Positions 1 to 7,447 of a stretch of 14,588 bases of DNA are shown here, piece after piece. The stretch spans positions 1 through 14,588 of the forward strand of contig CAZQZC010000065.1 in NCBI GenBank assembly GCA_964597685.1, given 5' to 3'. The notes under the pieces were generated by a model. The model worked only from the letters and a program-made list of their open reading frames with translations. It was not told the DNA's origin and searched no databases. Source of the stretch: JBCBTJ01 sp964597685. GTDB taxonomy: Bacteria > Pseudomonadota > Alphaproteobacteria > Caulobacterales > Hyphomonadaceae. The translations under genes were made by a program, and so were the position numbers. Positions within the stretch are counted from its first letter, which is position 1. Every line of letters starts with the position of its first letter.

Positions 1-796
1 CTGTGTTCTTAATCCCATAGCGCTCCTCCAGCGGGACGTTGTAATCCGCCACCTGGCCGGAAACGACGATCCGTCCGCGCTCGCGCATGAGCGGCATGAT
101 CCGGTCGATGGAGGCGTTCCCGACATTGTCGAACAGAATGTCGACGCCTTCAGGCAGGGCCTCCGTCAGAGCAGCTGAGAGATCCGGAACGGTCTTGTAA
201 TTGATCGCGGCGTCGAAGCCCGCCTCGCCGGTCAGCCAGGCGCATTTCTCGTCCGACCCCGCCATGCCGACGACCCTCGCCGCGCCCCAGGCCTTGGCGA
301 GTTGTCCCGCCGTGGCGCCCACAGGTCCGGCCGCCGAGGTGACAAGAACCCGGTCGCCCTCTGAGAACGCGCCGACCCGCCTCAATCCGAACCAGGCTGT
401 CAGCCCCGGCACGCCGAGCACGCCGATCCAATAGGAGAGCGGGATCGGGCCGTCGGGGATCTTCCCGATGAAGCCCTTGCCATTCTGAAGCGAATGGGTG
501 CGCCAGCCCCCGGCGCAGAAGACCTTCGTCGCCACGGGAAAGTCCGGATGTTGGGAAGCCTCAACGACGCCGACGCTGAAACCGTCGATCGGTTTCCCGA
601 CGGGCAAAGCGGCGGTGTAGCTGTCGGTTCCCGACAGCCTGGACCGCGTGCCAGGGTCCACCGAGGACCAGACGTGACGCACCAGGAACTGACCCTCGCG
701 CGGCTCGGGGATCGGCGCGGTCTCAAGCGCGAAGTCCTCCTCGCTCGGCAGGCCTTCGATGTGCCGCCGCAGCACGATGCGCTTCATCTCGATCAC
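1..796 (-). CDS. NADP-dependent MDR-family oxidoreductase (partial, C-terminus off window)
   Basis: Predicted NAD(P)H-dependent oxidoreductase of the zinc-independent medium-chain dehydrogenase/reductase group (YncB/CurA/leukotriene-B4 dehydrogenase-like), which reduces the C=C bond of enones. The 265 visible residues hold the GroES-like start with the SVDPGTR motif (46-51), the family signature LGVPGLTAWFGL (127-138), and a Rossmann nucleotide loop, SAAGPVG (154-160). No zinc-ligand cysteine pattern is evident. The family is about 340 residues, so roughly 75 are cut off by the window edge. Start choice: GGGAGG (803-808) abuts an ATG at 802 but sits six bases before an in-frame GTG at 796, so GTG is preferred; ATG 787 is also possible. 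It is divergent from the nitronate monooxygenase-like gene. The loop AAGPVG differs slightly from the commoner AASGAVG. Substrate cannot be told from sequence. Confidence 0.88.
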   Translation of the reverse strand, partial: MIEMKRIVLRRHIEGLPSEEDFALETAPIPEPREGQFLVRHVWSSVDPGTRSRLSGTDSYTAALPVGKPIDGFSVGVVEASQHPDFPVATKVFCAGGWRTHSLQNGKGFIGKIPDGPIPLSYWIGVLGVPGLTAWFGLRRVGAFSEGDRVLVTSAAGPVGATAGQLAKAWGAARVVGMAGSDEKCAWLTGEAGFDAAINYKTVPDLSAALTEALPEGVDILFDNVGNASIDRIMPLMRERGRIVVSGQVADYNVPLEERYGIKNT

Positions 797-926
797 GGCC
801 ATCCTCCCGTATTGTTTTCGCGCAGCTTAGGCGTTGCGGCGGGCGAGGGAAGGGGCGCCTCGACGTCATCGCTTGCAGAGGCTCGGGCGACCGGTCCAGA
901 TGTGTCGAAAACCAGGGAGCGCGCCC
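797..926. promoter_or_regulatory. Divergent intergenic region
   Basis: This 130-base gap separates the 5' ends of two divergent genes, so it must hold both of their promoters unless transcription enters from elsewhere. A GGGAGG ribosome site for the minus-strand gene (803-808) and AGGGAG for the plus-strand gene (914-919) are visible. I could not identify convincing -35/-10 pairs or an operator palindrome. Confidence 0.4.
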
Positions 927-1862
927 ATGACTATTCAGACCCGCATCACTGAGATGCTTGGCATCGAATATCCCATTATCCAGGCCGCCATGGGGTGGAT
1001 CGCCCGGGCGCAGCTCTCTTCAGCGGTCTCGAACGCTGGCGGCATGGGGATCATCGAAACCTCGTCCGGTGAACTCGACGCGGTGCGCGCTGAAATCCTC
1101 AAAATGCGCGATCTGACCGACAAACCCTTCGGCGTGAACGTCGCCCAGGCCTTCGTGCGCGACCCCGACATCGTGCAATTCGTCATCGACCAGGGCGTGA
1201 AGTTTGTCACCACGTCCGCCGGCGATCCTATGAAGTACACCGGCATGCTGAAGGAGGCGGGTCTCACTGTCTTTCACGTCGTGCCCAATCTGGCCGGCGC
1301 CCTGCGCGCGGTGGAGGCGGGCGTCGACGGTTTGATCGTTGAAGGCGGAGAAGGCGGGGGCTTCAAAAACCCGAAGGACGTCGCCTCAATGGTCCTCATA
1401 CCGCTGGTCTGCGAACGGGTGAACGTGCCCGTCGTCGCCGCCGGAGGGATTTCTGACGGTCGCTCGATGGCGGCCGCCTTCGCCTTGGGCGCCGAAGGCG
1501 TTTTGATGGGGACGCGCATCCTGTCTTCGGCGGAGAGCCCGGTGCATCAGAATTGGAAGGACGCGATTATCGACGCCGAGGCCACCGACACGGTTTTCCT
1601 CAACCGCTCCGGTCCGGGTCCAGCATTGCGCGCTCTCAGAACAGAGCGCACCGCGCGGCTTCAGAAGGAAGGATCTGAGAACATCTTTGGCGAATTCGCC
1701 GGCACCCAAGACGTCTACTTCAAGGGCGATCTGGAAGCAGGCATCGCATTGACGGGCCAGGTCGCCGGGCGCATTGGAACGGTGAAGCCCGTGAAGCAAA
1801 TCGTCGAAGAGACAATGTCTGAGTTCTGTGACGTTGCGAAACGCTTTGGCGACTACGCCTGA
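927..1862 (+). CDS. Nitronate monooxygenase / 2-nitropropane dioxygenase-like flavoprotein
   Basis: A 311-residue FMN-dependent TIM-barrel protein of the nitronate monooxygenase / FabK-like family; members oxidise alkyl nitronates or act as NAD(P)H:quinone or enoyl reductases in the cytosol. Seen: TRITEMLGIEYPIIQAAMGW at the N-terminus, the phosphate-binding AAGGISDGR (171-179), GVLMGTR (191-197) and SAESPVH (201-207). The glycine-rich loop reads EGGEGGGFKNP (139-149); the usual loop has AGGH, so Phe146 stands where the catalytic His is expected. This weakens a specific nitronate-monooxygenase call. Start: ATG 927 follows AGGGAG with good spacing and begins at the family's usual N-terminus; the frame is open further upstream but does not look homologous. 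It runs toward the M48 protease gene, 61 bases on, and could be co-transcribed with it. Cellular substrate unknown. Confidence 0.85.
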   Translation: MTIQTRITEMLGIEYPIIQAAMGWIARAQLSSAVSNAGGMGIIETSSGELDAVRAEILKMRDLTDKPFGVNVAQAFVRDPDIVQFVIDQGVKFVTTSAGDPMKYTGMLKEAGLTVFHVVPNLAGALRAVEAGVDGLIVEGGEGGGFKNPKDVASMVLIPLVCERVNVPVVAAGGISDGRSMAAAFALGAEGVLMGTRILSSAESPVHQNWKDAIIDAEATDTVFLNRSGPGPALRALRTERTARLQKEGSENIFGEFAGTQDVYFKGDLEAGIALTGQVAGRIGTVKPVKQIVEETMSEFCDVAKRFGDYA

Positions 1863-1923
1863 CGCTTGACTCACACCACGCGCCGCACCGACGTTGGCTG
1901 CGGAAGCTTAGGACTGGACAAGA

Positions 1924-3069
1924 ATGCGACGATTGGCCCTGACGAGCTTCGGATTGGCGATGGCCGCCTGTGCGACGCCCGCGAGCGACTATCCGTTGTT
2001 CAGCGACAGCGACGTCGCGGCCCGAACCTTGGATCTGCAACGCCAAGTCATCGATGAGGCGATCGAGCGCGAACGCCGGGTGCTCGACCTGGCCTGGCCG
2101 TTGCTGTCCGCGAATCACGAATTATGCCCGAAACGCCGTTTGGCGGCCGGCGTCCGCGTTGGAGACGATCGCGCCGTGGCGGCCCTGGTCGATGGTCTCA
2201 ATCGCCGCCAAGTCCGCGCGCTCGGATATGACCGCACCCCGCGGGTGTTCAGCGTCGCCAAGGGAAGTCCCGCCCAAGCCGCCGGCTTGCAGCCGGGCGA
2301 TTTCATCATGTCGATCGGCGGCGCGGAGCCGGACGGCGGCGCCGGCGCAGTGTCCGAACTTCTGGCGGAAACGTCGGACGAGCCGGCGGACTTGGCCGTC
2401 ACGGTTCAGCGTAACGGCGAGACGATGGCGTTCGAAATCGAGCGCGAGATGATTTGCGACGTGGCGATCCGCGTCGACCAAACGACCGTTGTCAATGCAA
2501 CCGCCGGCGGCGGCTTGGTGACGATCAATGCGGGCCTCCTGAATGCGCTGGTCGATGATCGCGATATCGCCTTCGTGATCGCCCACGAAATCGGCCATGT
2601 GGCCGGCCGCCATTCGAGAAAGTTGTTGCAGAACGCCGGCGTCAGCGGGTTCATCCTTTGGGGCCCCGTTTTAGGCGTTGTCGGCGGCGTGCTGGACGCA
2701 CTTGTCGCAGCCCCCCTGGAGGCGCTTGCAGGGGTGGAGACGCCCCCCGGCGCCAACGCCCTTGGCAAAGCGTCGTCAGGCGTGCTCCGGACACGCTCAT
2801 TCGAGCGCGAAGCCGATTATGTGGGGCTCTATTTTCTGGCGCGAGCTGGATATTCGATCGACGGCGTGGAACGGGTTTTTGAAGTGCTGTCGACCGTTTC
2901 GCCCAGATCGACATACAATCGACTAACCCACCCCGTGACGCCGGAGCGGATTCTGGCGGTCAATGCGACACGGGCGGAGATTGAAGCCAAGATTGCGGCG
3001 AACGAGGAGCTAAGCCCGGAAGGCTGGCCGGACTTTTCCACCGAGGAGACCGCTGAGATCGACGAGTGA
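1924..3069 (+). CDS. PDZ-M48 family zinc metalloprotease, lipoprotein
   Basis: A 381-residue envelope metalloprotease. The N-terminus is a lipoprotein signal peptide with lipobox MAAC and Cys16; the +2 residue is Ala, so outer-membrane retention is likely if E. coli Lol rules hold. A PDZ-like segment spans about 100-170 (core GSPAQAAGLQPGDFIMSIGG, 114-133). The M48 catalytic domain follows, with zinc-binding HEIGH (221-225), the third ligand region FEREAD (Glu296), and the C-terminal HPVTPERI motif (336-343). A hydrophobic Gly/Val/Ala-rich stretch (about 241-270) lies between the two metal sites, as in other M48 proteins. The family degrades misfolded envelope or outer-membrane proteins (BepA/LoiP relatives); the PDZ domain may sense or dock substrate. 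AGGA (1910-1913) precedes the start, which is fixed by the lipobox. It ends only six bases from the convergent downstream gene. Confidence 0.9.
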   Translation: MRRLALTSFGLAMAACATPASDYPLFSDSDVAARTLDLQRQVIDEAIERERRVLDLAWPLLSANHELCPKRRLAAGVRVGDDRAVAALVDGLNRRQVRALGYDRTPRVFSVAKGSPAQAAGLQPGDFIMSIGGAEPDGGAGAVSELLAETSDEPADLAVTVQRNGETMAFEIEREMICDVAIRVDQTTVVNATAGGGLVTINAGLLNALVDDRDIAFVIAHEIGHVAGRHSRKLLQNAGVSGFILWGPVLGVVGGVLDALVAAPLEALAGVETPPGANALGKASSGVLRTRSFEREADYVGLYFLARAGYSIDGVERVFEVLSTVSPRSTYNRLTHPVTPERILAVNATRAEIEAKIAANEELSPEGWPDFSTEETAEIDE

Positions 3070-3075
3070 CGCCGA

Positions 3076-3888
3076 TTACCGAAGTAGCGTTGGCAGCAGG
3101 CTTTTCGCTGAAGGACAATCGCCGGGTGTTTGTCCTTCGTCGATGGGGGCGCCCATGCCGAGACGGTCGGCGAGGCTTGAGACGACAAGATCTTCGACAT
3201 CCTCTGGCGTGATGTCGCCTGCCGCCTCATGAAGCTTGCGCCGGCCCGAACAGGTTCGGACTTCAAGATAGCTGAGATCGTCGGCGCCGGCCCCGAGGCG
3301 AATTCGGCGAAAGGCGTTCCGCATTGGATCGCGAGAAAATGCAATTGCGAGCGGCCAAGCGTCCTGCTTCGGGATTGCGATCCAGATCGCCTCGATTTTC
3401 TTGTCGGACACTGGTTCTGAAAAGCGGACGCGGTAGACATCTGCGGAGCCGAGCGCCCTGCTGGTGACTGTCGTTCTCGGGGCGGCGGCGATGTGCGCGG
3501 CCCAATCGGACAGGGCGCGATCTCGCTCATCCATGCCCCGGTCGAGATCGCCCTCGGCCACCAACGCGCCAGCGAAGCGCAGCCTGTCTGCCGCGCCAAT
3601 CGGTTGATATCGCGTGTCTGCGTTGGCGAAATGAGACTTTGCGCGATCAAACCAAAGGCCGTTCGCCGCAGCCCGCGCGGCGATCAAATGCGCGTCGCGC
3701 GCTTCGGGTCGGTTTGGACAGTTCTTCAGAAACGCCTCTGCCGTTCGCAGGACATAGCTCGGATCGCCTTCCTCGCGGGGGTTTTCGATACGATCGTAGA
3801 AGTCGGCCGCGTCGCTGAGGCCGCATTCGCTGGTCGCTTCCGCACACCAGCCGGCGTAAACGAGTATCGCACAAATCAAGCTGCGCAT
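3076..3888 (-). CDS. Secreted hypothetical protein with helical-repeat-like N-terminal half
   Basis: Unrecognised protein of 270 residues. The start ATG at 3888 is chosen because GGGAGG lies eight bases upstream and a short signal peptide follows at once (MRSLICAILVYAGWC, then AEATS before CGLSD); a longer frame from 3945 adds 19 residues that do not look like a signal. The mature part starts with helices resembling tetratricopeptide pairs (LRTAEAFLKNCPNRPEARDAH at about 48-68, then IAARAAANGLWFDRAKSHF). The rest is mixed alpha/beta, with a SEPVSDKKIEAIWIAIPK strand pair. Several cysteines are present, consistent with a disulfide-bonded periplasmic protein. No catalytic motif is visible. It converges with the M48 protease gene (six-base gap, no terminator seen), so the pair is not an operon, and shared function is not implied. 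Coding is well supported; function is unknown. Confidence 0.72.
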   Translation of the reverse strand: MRSLICAILVYAGWCAEATSECGLSDAADFYDRIENPREEGDPSYVLRTAEAFLKNCPNRPEARDAHLIAARAAANGLWFDRAKSHFANADTRYQPIGAADRLRFAGALVAEGDLDRGMDERDRALSDWAAHIAAAPRTTVTSRALGSADVYRVRFSEPVSDKKIEAIWIAIPKQDAWPLAIAFSRDPMRNAFRRIRLGAGADDLSYLEVRTCSGRRKLHEAAGDITPEDVEDLVVSSLADRLGMGAPIDEGQTPGDCPSAKSLLPTLLR

Positions 3889-4138
3889 TGGGGCGCCTCC
3901 CTGACGGGACGCCTCGATTCGGGCGTCACGCATCCATGGTTGCAATTCGCGCGCCGTCTTGACCAGCGCCAGCGCGAACTGGCGCCGGACCCATGGCCAA
4001 AGCCAAATCTACGCTGGTTGCGAACGCGGTCATCAGGCCGAACAAAGGCAAAGCCCGGAGGGCTTGCCACATTTGCACCAATTCTCGAAAAGACCGTTTG
4101 ACCTTGCGGACTTTGTGCGACAGTCCACAATCGACTTG
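3889..4138. other. Gene-free stretch between divergent genes
   Basis: The 5' regions of the secreted protein (minus) and the zinc cassette (plus) share this space. Short open frames here lack a ribosome site and any family resemblance. The only clear structure is a hairpin at 4047-4068, listed separately. No convincing -35/-10 pair for the minus-strand gene was found. Confidence 0.4.
4047..4068. repeat. Inverted repeat / small hairpin
   Basis: Arms GGCAAAGCCC (4047-4056) and GGGCTTGCC (4060-4068) pair over nine bases with one bulged A and a GGA loop. On the minus strand it is followed by TTTGTTC, terminator-like, but no minus-strand gene lies just upstream of it. It may be a relic terminator or an RNA structure in a leader; neither can be decided here. 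Confidence 0.45.
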
Positions 4139-4153
4139 TGTTATAGTATCTCA
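4139..4153. promoter_or_regulatory. Zur-box-like operator overlapping a -10 element
   Basis: TGTTATA-G-TATCTCA. The left half is identical to the core half-site of the proteobacterial Zur consensus (TGTTATANTATAACA), and the right half matches at five of seven positions. A TATAGT -10-like hexamer (4142-4147) lies inside it, so a bound repressor would block the promoter. The -35 is poor (GCGACA at 4117-4122, 19-base spacing). Start of transcription near 4154 would leave a leader of about 14 bases before ATG 4168. That a zinc-binding lipoprotein gene follows directly supports zinc control; binding itself is inferred. Confidence 0.5.
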
Positions 4154-4167
4154 GTTGGGAAATGGCG

Positions 4168-4839
4168 ATGGTGAAATTTATGCTTGGCTTCAAGGTATGC
4201 GTCTGTACTTTCAGCGCCTTCGCACTTCTGGCTTGCAGTGAAACCGATCAATCTGCGCCCTCCGAATTGGTTGAGGACGAAGCGCGCGTCGACGACGCGC
4301 TCGACGCTGCTGAACATACCGACAATGACGCGCATGATGTGGCCGAGCACCATGACGACGACGAGCATCATGATGACGAACACGGCGACGATCACGCTGG
4401 CGAGGCGCATGTCCACGGCAAGGCTGATTTGGCGATTGTGATCGACGAGGACGAGATCGAAATCTCCCTGTTCTCGCCGCTCTTCAACTTGACTGGATTC
4501 GAAAACGAGCCGGAAACGCCAGAACAGCTTGCAGCCTTTGCAGAGGCGACCACCGTTCTGAATGCGGTCGATGAGCAGTTTATGTTCAACCCGGAAGCAC
4601 AGTGCGCATCGGTGTCGGATCTGACCAAGGTGGACGCGACGGAGCACGAATATCGCGACCTCGAAGCGCAGTTCGGGTTTCGATGCTCGAATCCTGAAGA
4701 CCTGACTCGTATCGATGTCGCGCTCTTCGACGCCTTCCCGCGTCTGGAAGAGATTGAAGCGGTCATTCTCGAAGCCGAGGACCAAAGCGCCCTGGAATTG
4801 ACGCCTGAAGCGGCGATGATCGATCTAAGAAATCGGTGA
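4168..4839 (+). CDS. zrgA: ZrgA/DUF2796-like His-rich zinc-binding lipoprotein
   Basis: A 223-residue lipoprotein, lipobox LLAC with Cys23, so anchored in the envelope facing the periplasm. Residues 50-83 are an acidic, His-rich metal-binding tract with ten histidines (pairs HH at 61-62 and 67-68, ending HVHG). A DUF2796-type domain follows (ADLAIVIDEDEIEISLFSPL onward) with two cysteines, in AQCASV and GFRCSN, that could form a disulfide. ZrgA of Vibrio is a periplasmic zinc-uptake protein with this plan: a His-rich linker plus this domain. The role here, capturing Zn2+ for the following ABC genes, is inferred from that. Start: GGGA (4157-4160) is seven bases before ATG 4168; ATG 4162 is too close. 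Its TGA shares a base with the next gene's ATG (TGATG), so translation is probably coupled. Symbol by family, not by orthology test. Confidence 0.8.
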   Translation: MVKFMLGFKVCVCTFSAFALLACSETDQSAPSELVEDEARVDDALDAAEHTDNDAHDVAEHHDDDEHHDDEHGDDHAGEAHVHGKADLAIVIDEDEIEISLFSPLFNLTGFENEPETPEQLAAFAEATTVLNAVDEQFMFNPEAQCASVSDLTKVDATEHEYRDLEAQFGFRCSNPEDLTRIDVALFDAFPRLEEIEAVILEAEDQSALELTPEAAMIDLRNR

Positions 4840-5537
4840 TGCCGGTTCCCGCGCTAGAGATTGACGGTGTCCGCTTCGGATGGACGTCCGAGTCGCCGCT
4901 TTTGGACATTCCATCCCTTGAGTTGGAGCAAGGCGAGCGCTTATTCCTGCGGGGGCCAAGCGGATCGGGAAAATCAACCTTGTTGGGCTTGATCGCCGGT
5001 GTGATCACGCCGCAATCAGGCGCAATCAAAGTGCTCGGCGAAGATATTACGCAGCTCGGAGCCTCGGCGCGCGACCGCATGCGCTCAGACCACCTCGGCG
5101 TGATCTTCCAGATGTTCAATCTCCTTCCCTTCCTATCCGTCGTCGCGAACGTGGCTCTGCCATGCCGATTTTCACATCGTCGACGGACACGGGTCGGCGG
5201 CCCCGTTAACGCCGAAGCGCGCCGTTTGCTGGCGAGCCTCGGTCTCGCCGAGGCCGCCTTGCTCGGCCGCCGCGCCCGAGACCTCTCTGTGGGGCAACAG
5301 CAACGCGTCGCCGCGGCGCGCGCTTTGATCGGCGGTCCAGAGATCATTATCGCCGATGAGCCGACCTCGGCGCTCGATGCAGATACGCGCGACAGGTTCA
5401 TTGAGCTTCTGTCGGCCGAAGTCGCTGAATCTGGCGCCAGCCTGATCTTTGTCAGCCATGATGCGACGCTTGCACACCATTTCGACAAATCGTTGGATCT
5501 GCGACAGCTAAATACCGCGGCGGCGGCGGCGGCATGA
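4839..5537 (+). CDS. ABC transporter ATP-binding protein (LolD/MacB-type)
   Basis: A 232-residue cytoplasmic ATPase. All ABC motifs are present: Walker A GPSGSGKST (39-47), Q-loop Gln91 in FQMFNLLPF, signature LSVGQ (149-153), Walker B IIIADE (169-174) with catalytic Glu174, D-loop SALD, and switch His207 in SHD. The FNLLP after the Q-loop is typical of the LolD/MacB/FtsE group, whose partners are FtsX-type permeases. A basic patch, SHRRRTR (112-118), interrupts the helical region before the signature. The C-terminus is a run of alanines from GCG/GCC codons that overlaps the permease start. ATG 4839 overlaps the previous stop by one base; GTG 4836 is an alternative start. It should energise the permease encoded next, as a dimer. 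It is not ZnuC: that protein pairs with ZnuB, not with an FtsX fold. Confidence 0.9.
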   Translation: MPVPALEIDGVRFGWTSESPLLDIPSLELEQGERLFLRGPSGSGKSTLLGLIAGVITPQSGAIKVLGEDITQLGASARDRMRSDHLGVIFQMFNLLPFLSVVANVALPCRFSHRRRTRVGGPVNAEARRLLASLGLAEAALLGRRARDLSVGQQQRVAAARALIGGPEIIIADEPTSALDADTRDRFIELLSAEVAESGASLIFVSHDATLAHHFDKSLDLRQLNTAAAAAA

Positions 5538-6805
5538 CGCTCGCAACGCTGTTCGGGTTGGCCTTCCGAAGCCTTCTGAATCGCCGGGCGACGGCGGTGC
5601 TGACCATTGTGGCCGTCGCGTTGTCCACCGCCTTGTTTCTCGGGGTGGAAAAGACGCGTCGCGGCGCACGCGCCGGGTTTGAGAGCACGATCTCCGGGGT
5701 CGATCTGATCGTCGGCGCGCGGACATCGCCCCTCAATCTGCTCCTCTACTCGGTGTTCCGAATCGGCGACGCGACAGCCCAAGTCTCCGCCGCCAGCGCG
5801 ACGAGATTGGCCGAGCGTCCGGACATCGCCTGGACGGTGCCGATATCGCTCGGCGACTCGCATCGCGGATTTCGCGTGCTTGGAACGGTTCCAGCCTACT
5901 TCGACCGCTACAAATACTCAGGGGGCCGCCAGCTGGCCTTTGCCGAGGGCGACGAATTCGATGATTTGTTCGACGCCGTGTTGGGCTCCGAGGTCGCTTC
6001 CGAACTGGGGTACGCCCTCGGGGATCCGCTGGTCCTAACGCACGGCTTGGGCCGGACGGGGTTCTCAGACCACGACGACCGGCCGTTCAGGGTCGTCGGC
6101 GTCCTGCAGGCGACCGGCACCCCGGTCGACCGGACGGTCCACGTCAGTCTTGAGGCCATTACGGCCATTCACGTCGGTTGGGAGACAGGCGTGCGTAGTC
6201 CGCTCGCCGATTCGATCACGGAAGAGCAAATCCGATCCTTCGACTTATCGGCGCGCGATGTGACGGCGGTGCTGGTGGGGCTCAAGAACCGCGCAACGAT
6301 CCTGCGGACAAAGCGGGCAATCGACACCTCCAGATCAGAGCCGCTGACGGCCATTATTCCCGGTCAGACCCTGGCCCAGCTTTGGCAGGTGACAAGCTTG
6401 GCGGAGCGGGCGCTCGTCGCGGTTTCCATCTTTGTGGTCGCCGTGGGATTGGTCTCCATCCTCACCTCTATTCTAACGAGCCTGAACGAGCGCCGCAGAG
6501 AAATGTCGATCCTGCGGTCGCTCGGCGCAGGGCCCGCGGGGATTGCCGCGCTCATGTTGTTTGAAGCGGGTTTGTTGGCCTTTGCGGGGGCGGTTTTGGG
6601 CGTGCTCGTGATTAACGGCGCGATGCTGGCGGCCGGATCATATGTCGCCCGGTCTTATGGTGTCGCGCTTCAGAACGCCGGGCCGTCCTTGATCGACGTC
6701 TACGCAGTCGTCGCCATTACGGCCGCCGCATTGATCATCGGTCTTGTTCCCGCGATCGCCGCCTTCCGTCGTTCGCTTGCCGATGGATTAGCCGTCAGAC
6801 TGTAA
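5534..6805 (+). CDS. FtsX-type ABC transporter permease
   Basis: A 423-residue inner-membrane protein with the four-helix type VII ABC layout: TM1 at about 20-38, a large periplasmic domain (about 40-285), then TM2 (about 290-315), TM3 (about 337-362) and TM4 (about 388-408). The FtsX/MacB fold is indicated by NERRREMSILRSLGAGPAGI after TM2. Just after TM1 the sequence DLIVGARTSPLNLLLYSV matches a motif (DLIVGAKGSP-like) that I associate with the permease subfamily found next to DUF2796 genes. Type VII systems usually transmit force or extract lipoproteins rather than pass small ions, so how it would serve zinc uptake is open: it may release or remodel the zinc-loaded lipoprotein. Its ATGA overlap with the ATPase gene shows translational coupling. 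Confidence 0.88.
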   Translation: MTLATLFGLAFRSLLNRRATAVLTIVAVALSTALFLGVEKTRRGARAGFESTISGVDLIVGARTSPLNLLLYSVFRIGDATAQVSAASATRLAERPDIAWTVPISLGDSHRGFRVLGTVPAYFDRYKYSGGRQLAFAEGDEFDDLFDAVLGSEVASELGYALGDPLVLTHGLGRTGFSDHDDRPFRVVGVLQATGTPVDRTVHVSLEAITAIHVGWETGVRSPLADSITEEQIRSFDLSARDVTAVLVGLKNRATILRTKRAIDTSRSEPLTAIIPGQTLAQLWQVTSLAERALVAVSIFVVAVGLVSILTSILTSLNERRREMSILRSLGAGPAGIAALMLFEAGLLAFAGAVLGVLVINGAMLAAGSYVARSYGVALQNAGPSLIDVYAVVAITAAALIIGLVPAIAAFRRSLADGLAVRL

Positions 6806-6857
6806 CATATTCGCCAACGGGCTAGCTTCCGTCGCCACGAACGCTAATGTCGCCGCC

Positions 6858-7418
6858 ATGATAAGAATGCTAGCATCCAGCGCCATGATTTGCATCGCGG
6901 CTTGTGGCGAGGCGGTGTCGGAAGATCGCCAGGCCGCGACTTCGCAGACGAACGCTCAGTCGAGCGGCGTTGAAGAGATCGGCTGGGAAGACCTGCTGCC
7001 AGAGGGTGAGGAAGAACGGCTCGCCGAACTCTACCAGGCCCAGATCGCATCGCTTTACTCGTCAAACATCGGCGAGGGCGGCCCCGGCGACGTCGCTGTG
7101 CAATTGGGAACGTTCAACACGGTCGGCGAGCTGGACGGCTTAACCGTCAGACTGCCGGGCTACACGGTTCCGTTTGAATTCGGCGGCGACGCTGAGATCT
7201 CCGAATTCCTCCTGGTGCCGTATTTCGGCGCTTGCCTCCATCAACCGCCGCCACCGCCAAATCAGACGGTGTTCGTGGTGACAGATACGCCGGTTAAGCT
7301 GAAAGACTTAGCGCAGGCGGTTTGGGTCGAAGGCGTATTGAGCGCCGAGTCCCAAAGCTCCCACCTGGCGGACGCGGCCTATACGATCCGTTTGACGCAT
7401 CTAGAGGACTACAATTAG
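6858..7418 (+). CDS. DUF3299 domain lipoprotein
   Basis: A 186-residue lipoprotein, lipobox IAAC with Cys16. The DUF3299 core is clear: GWEDLLPEG (42-50), VRLPGYTVPFEF (97-108) and EFLLVPYFGAC (116-126), followed by LHQPPPPPNQ. Cys126 and His128 form an invariant-looking CxH that could bind a metal or act in redox chemistry; the family has no established reaction that I know of. It lies 52 bases after the permease gene, on the same strand, with a terminator-like hairpin after it, so it is most likely the last gene of the zinc cassette. ATG 6858 has no strong ribosome site; ATG 6867 would still leave a good signal peptide. Membership in the operon is inferred from spacing and from the co-occurrence of DUF3299 with DUF2796 and FtsX genes. 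Confidence 0.82.
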   Translation: MIRMLASSAMICIAACGEAVSEDRQAATSQTNAQSSGVEEIGWEDLLPEGEEERLAELYQAQIASLYSSNIGEGGPGDVAVQLGTFNTVGELDGLTVRLPGYTVPFEFGGDAEISEFLLVPYFGACLHQPPPPPNQTVFVVTDTPVKLKDLAQAVWVEGVLSAESQSSHLADAAYTIRLTHLEDYN

Positions 7419-7447
7419 CGGGTCTGGTTCAGATCGTTGTCATTGAA

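Noticed and set aside
494..952. 152-residue plus-strand frame
   Set aside because: Antisense to the MDR oxidoreductase, continuing into the intergenic region; no motif.
2829..3650. 273-residue minus-strand frame overlapping two genes
   Set aside because: Overlaps both the M48 protease 3' end and the secreted protein in another frame; no domain resemblance, Ser/Arg-rich shadow.
4763..5863. 366-residue minus-strand open frame
   Set aside because: Opposite the ABC ATPase and permease, which have complete motifs; Arg/Ser/Ala-rich composition is typical of an antisense shadow.
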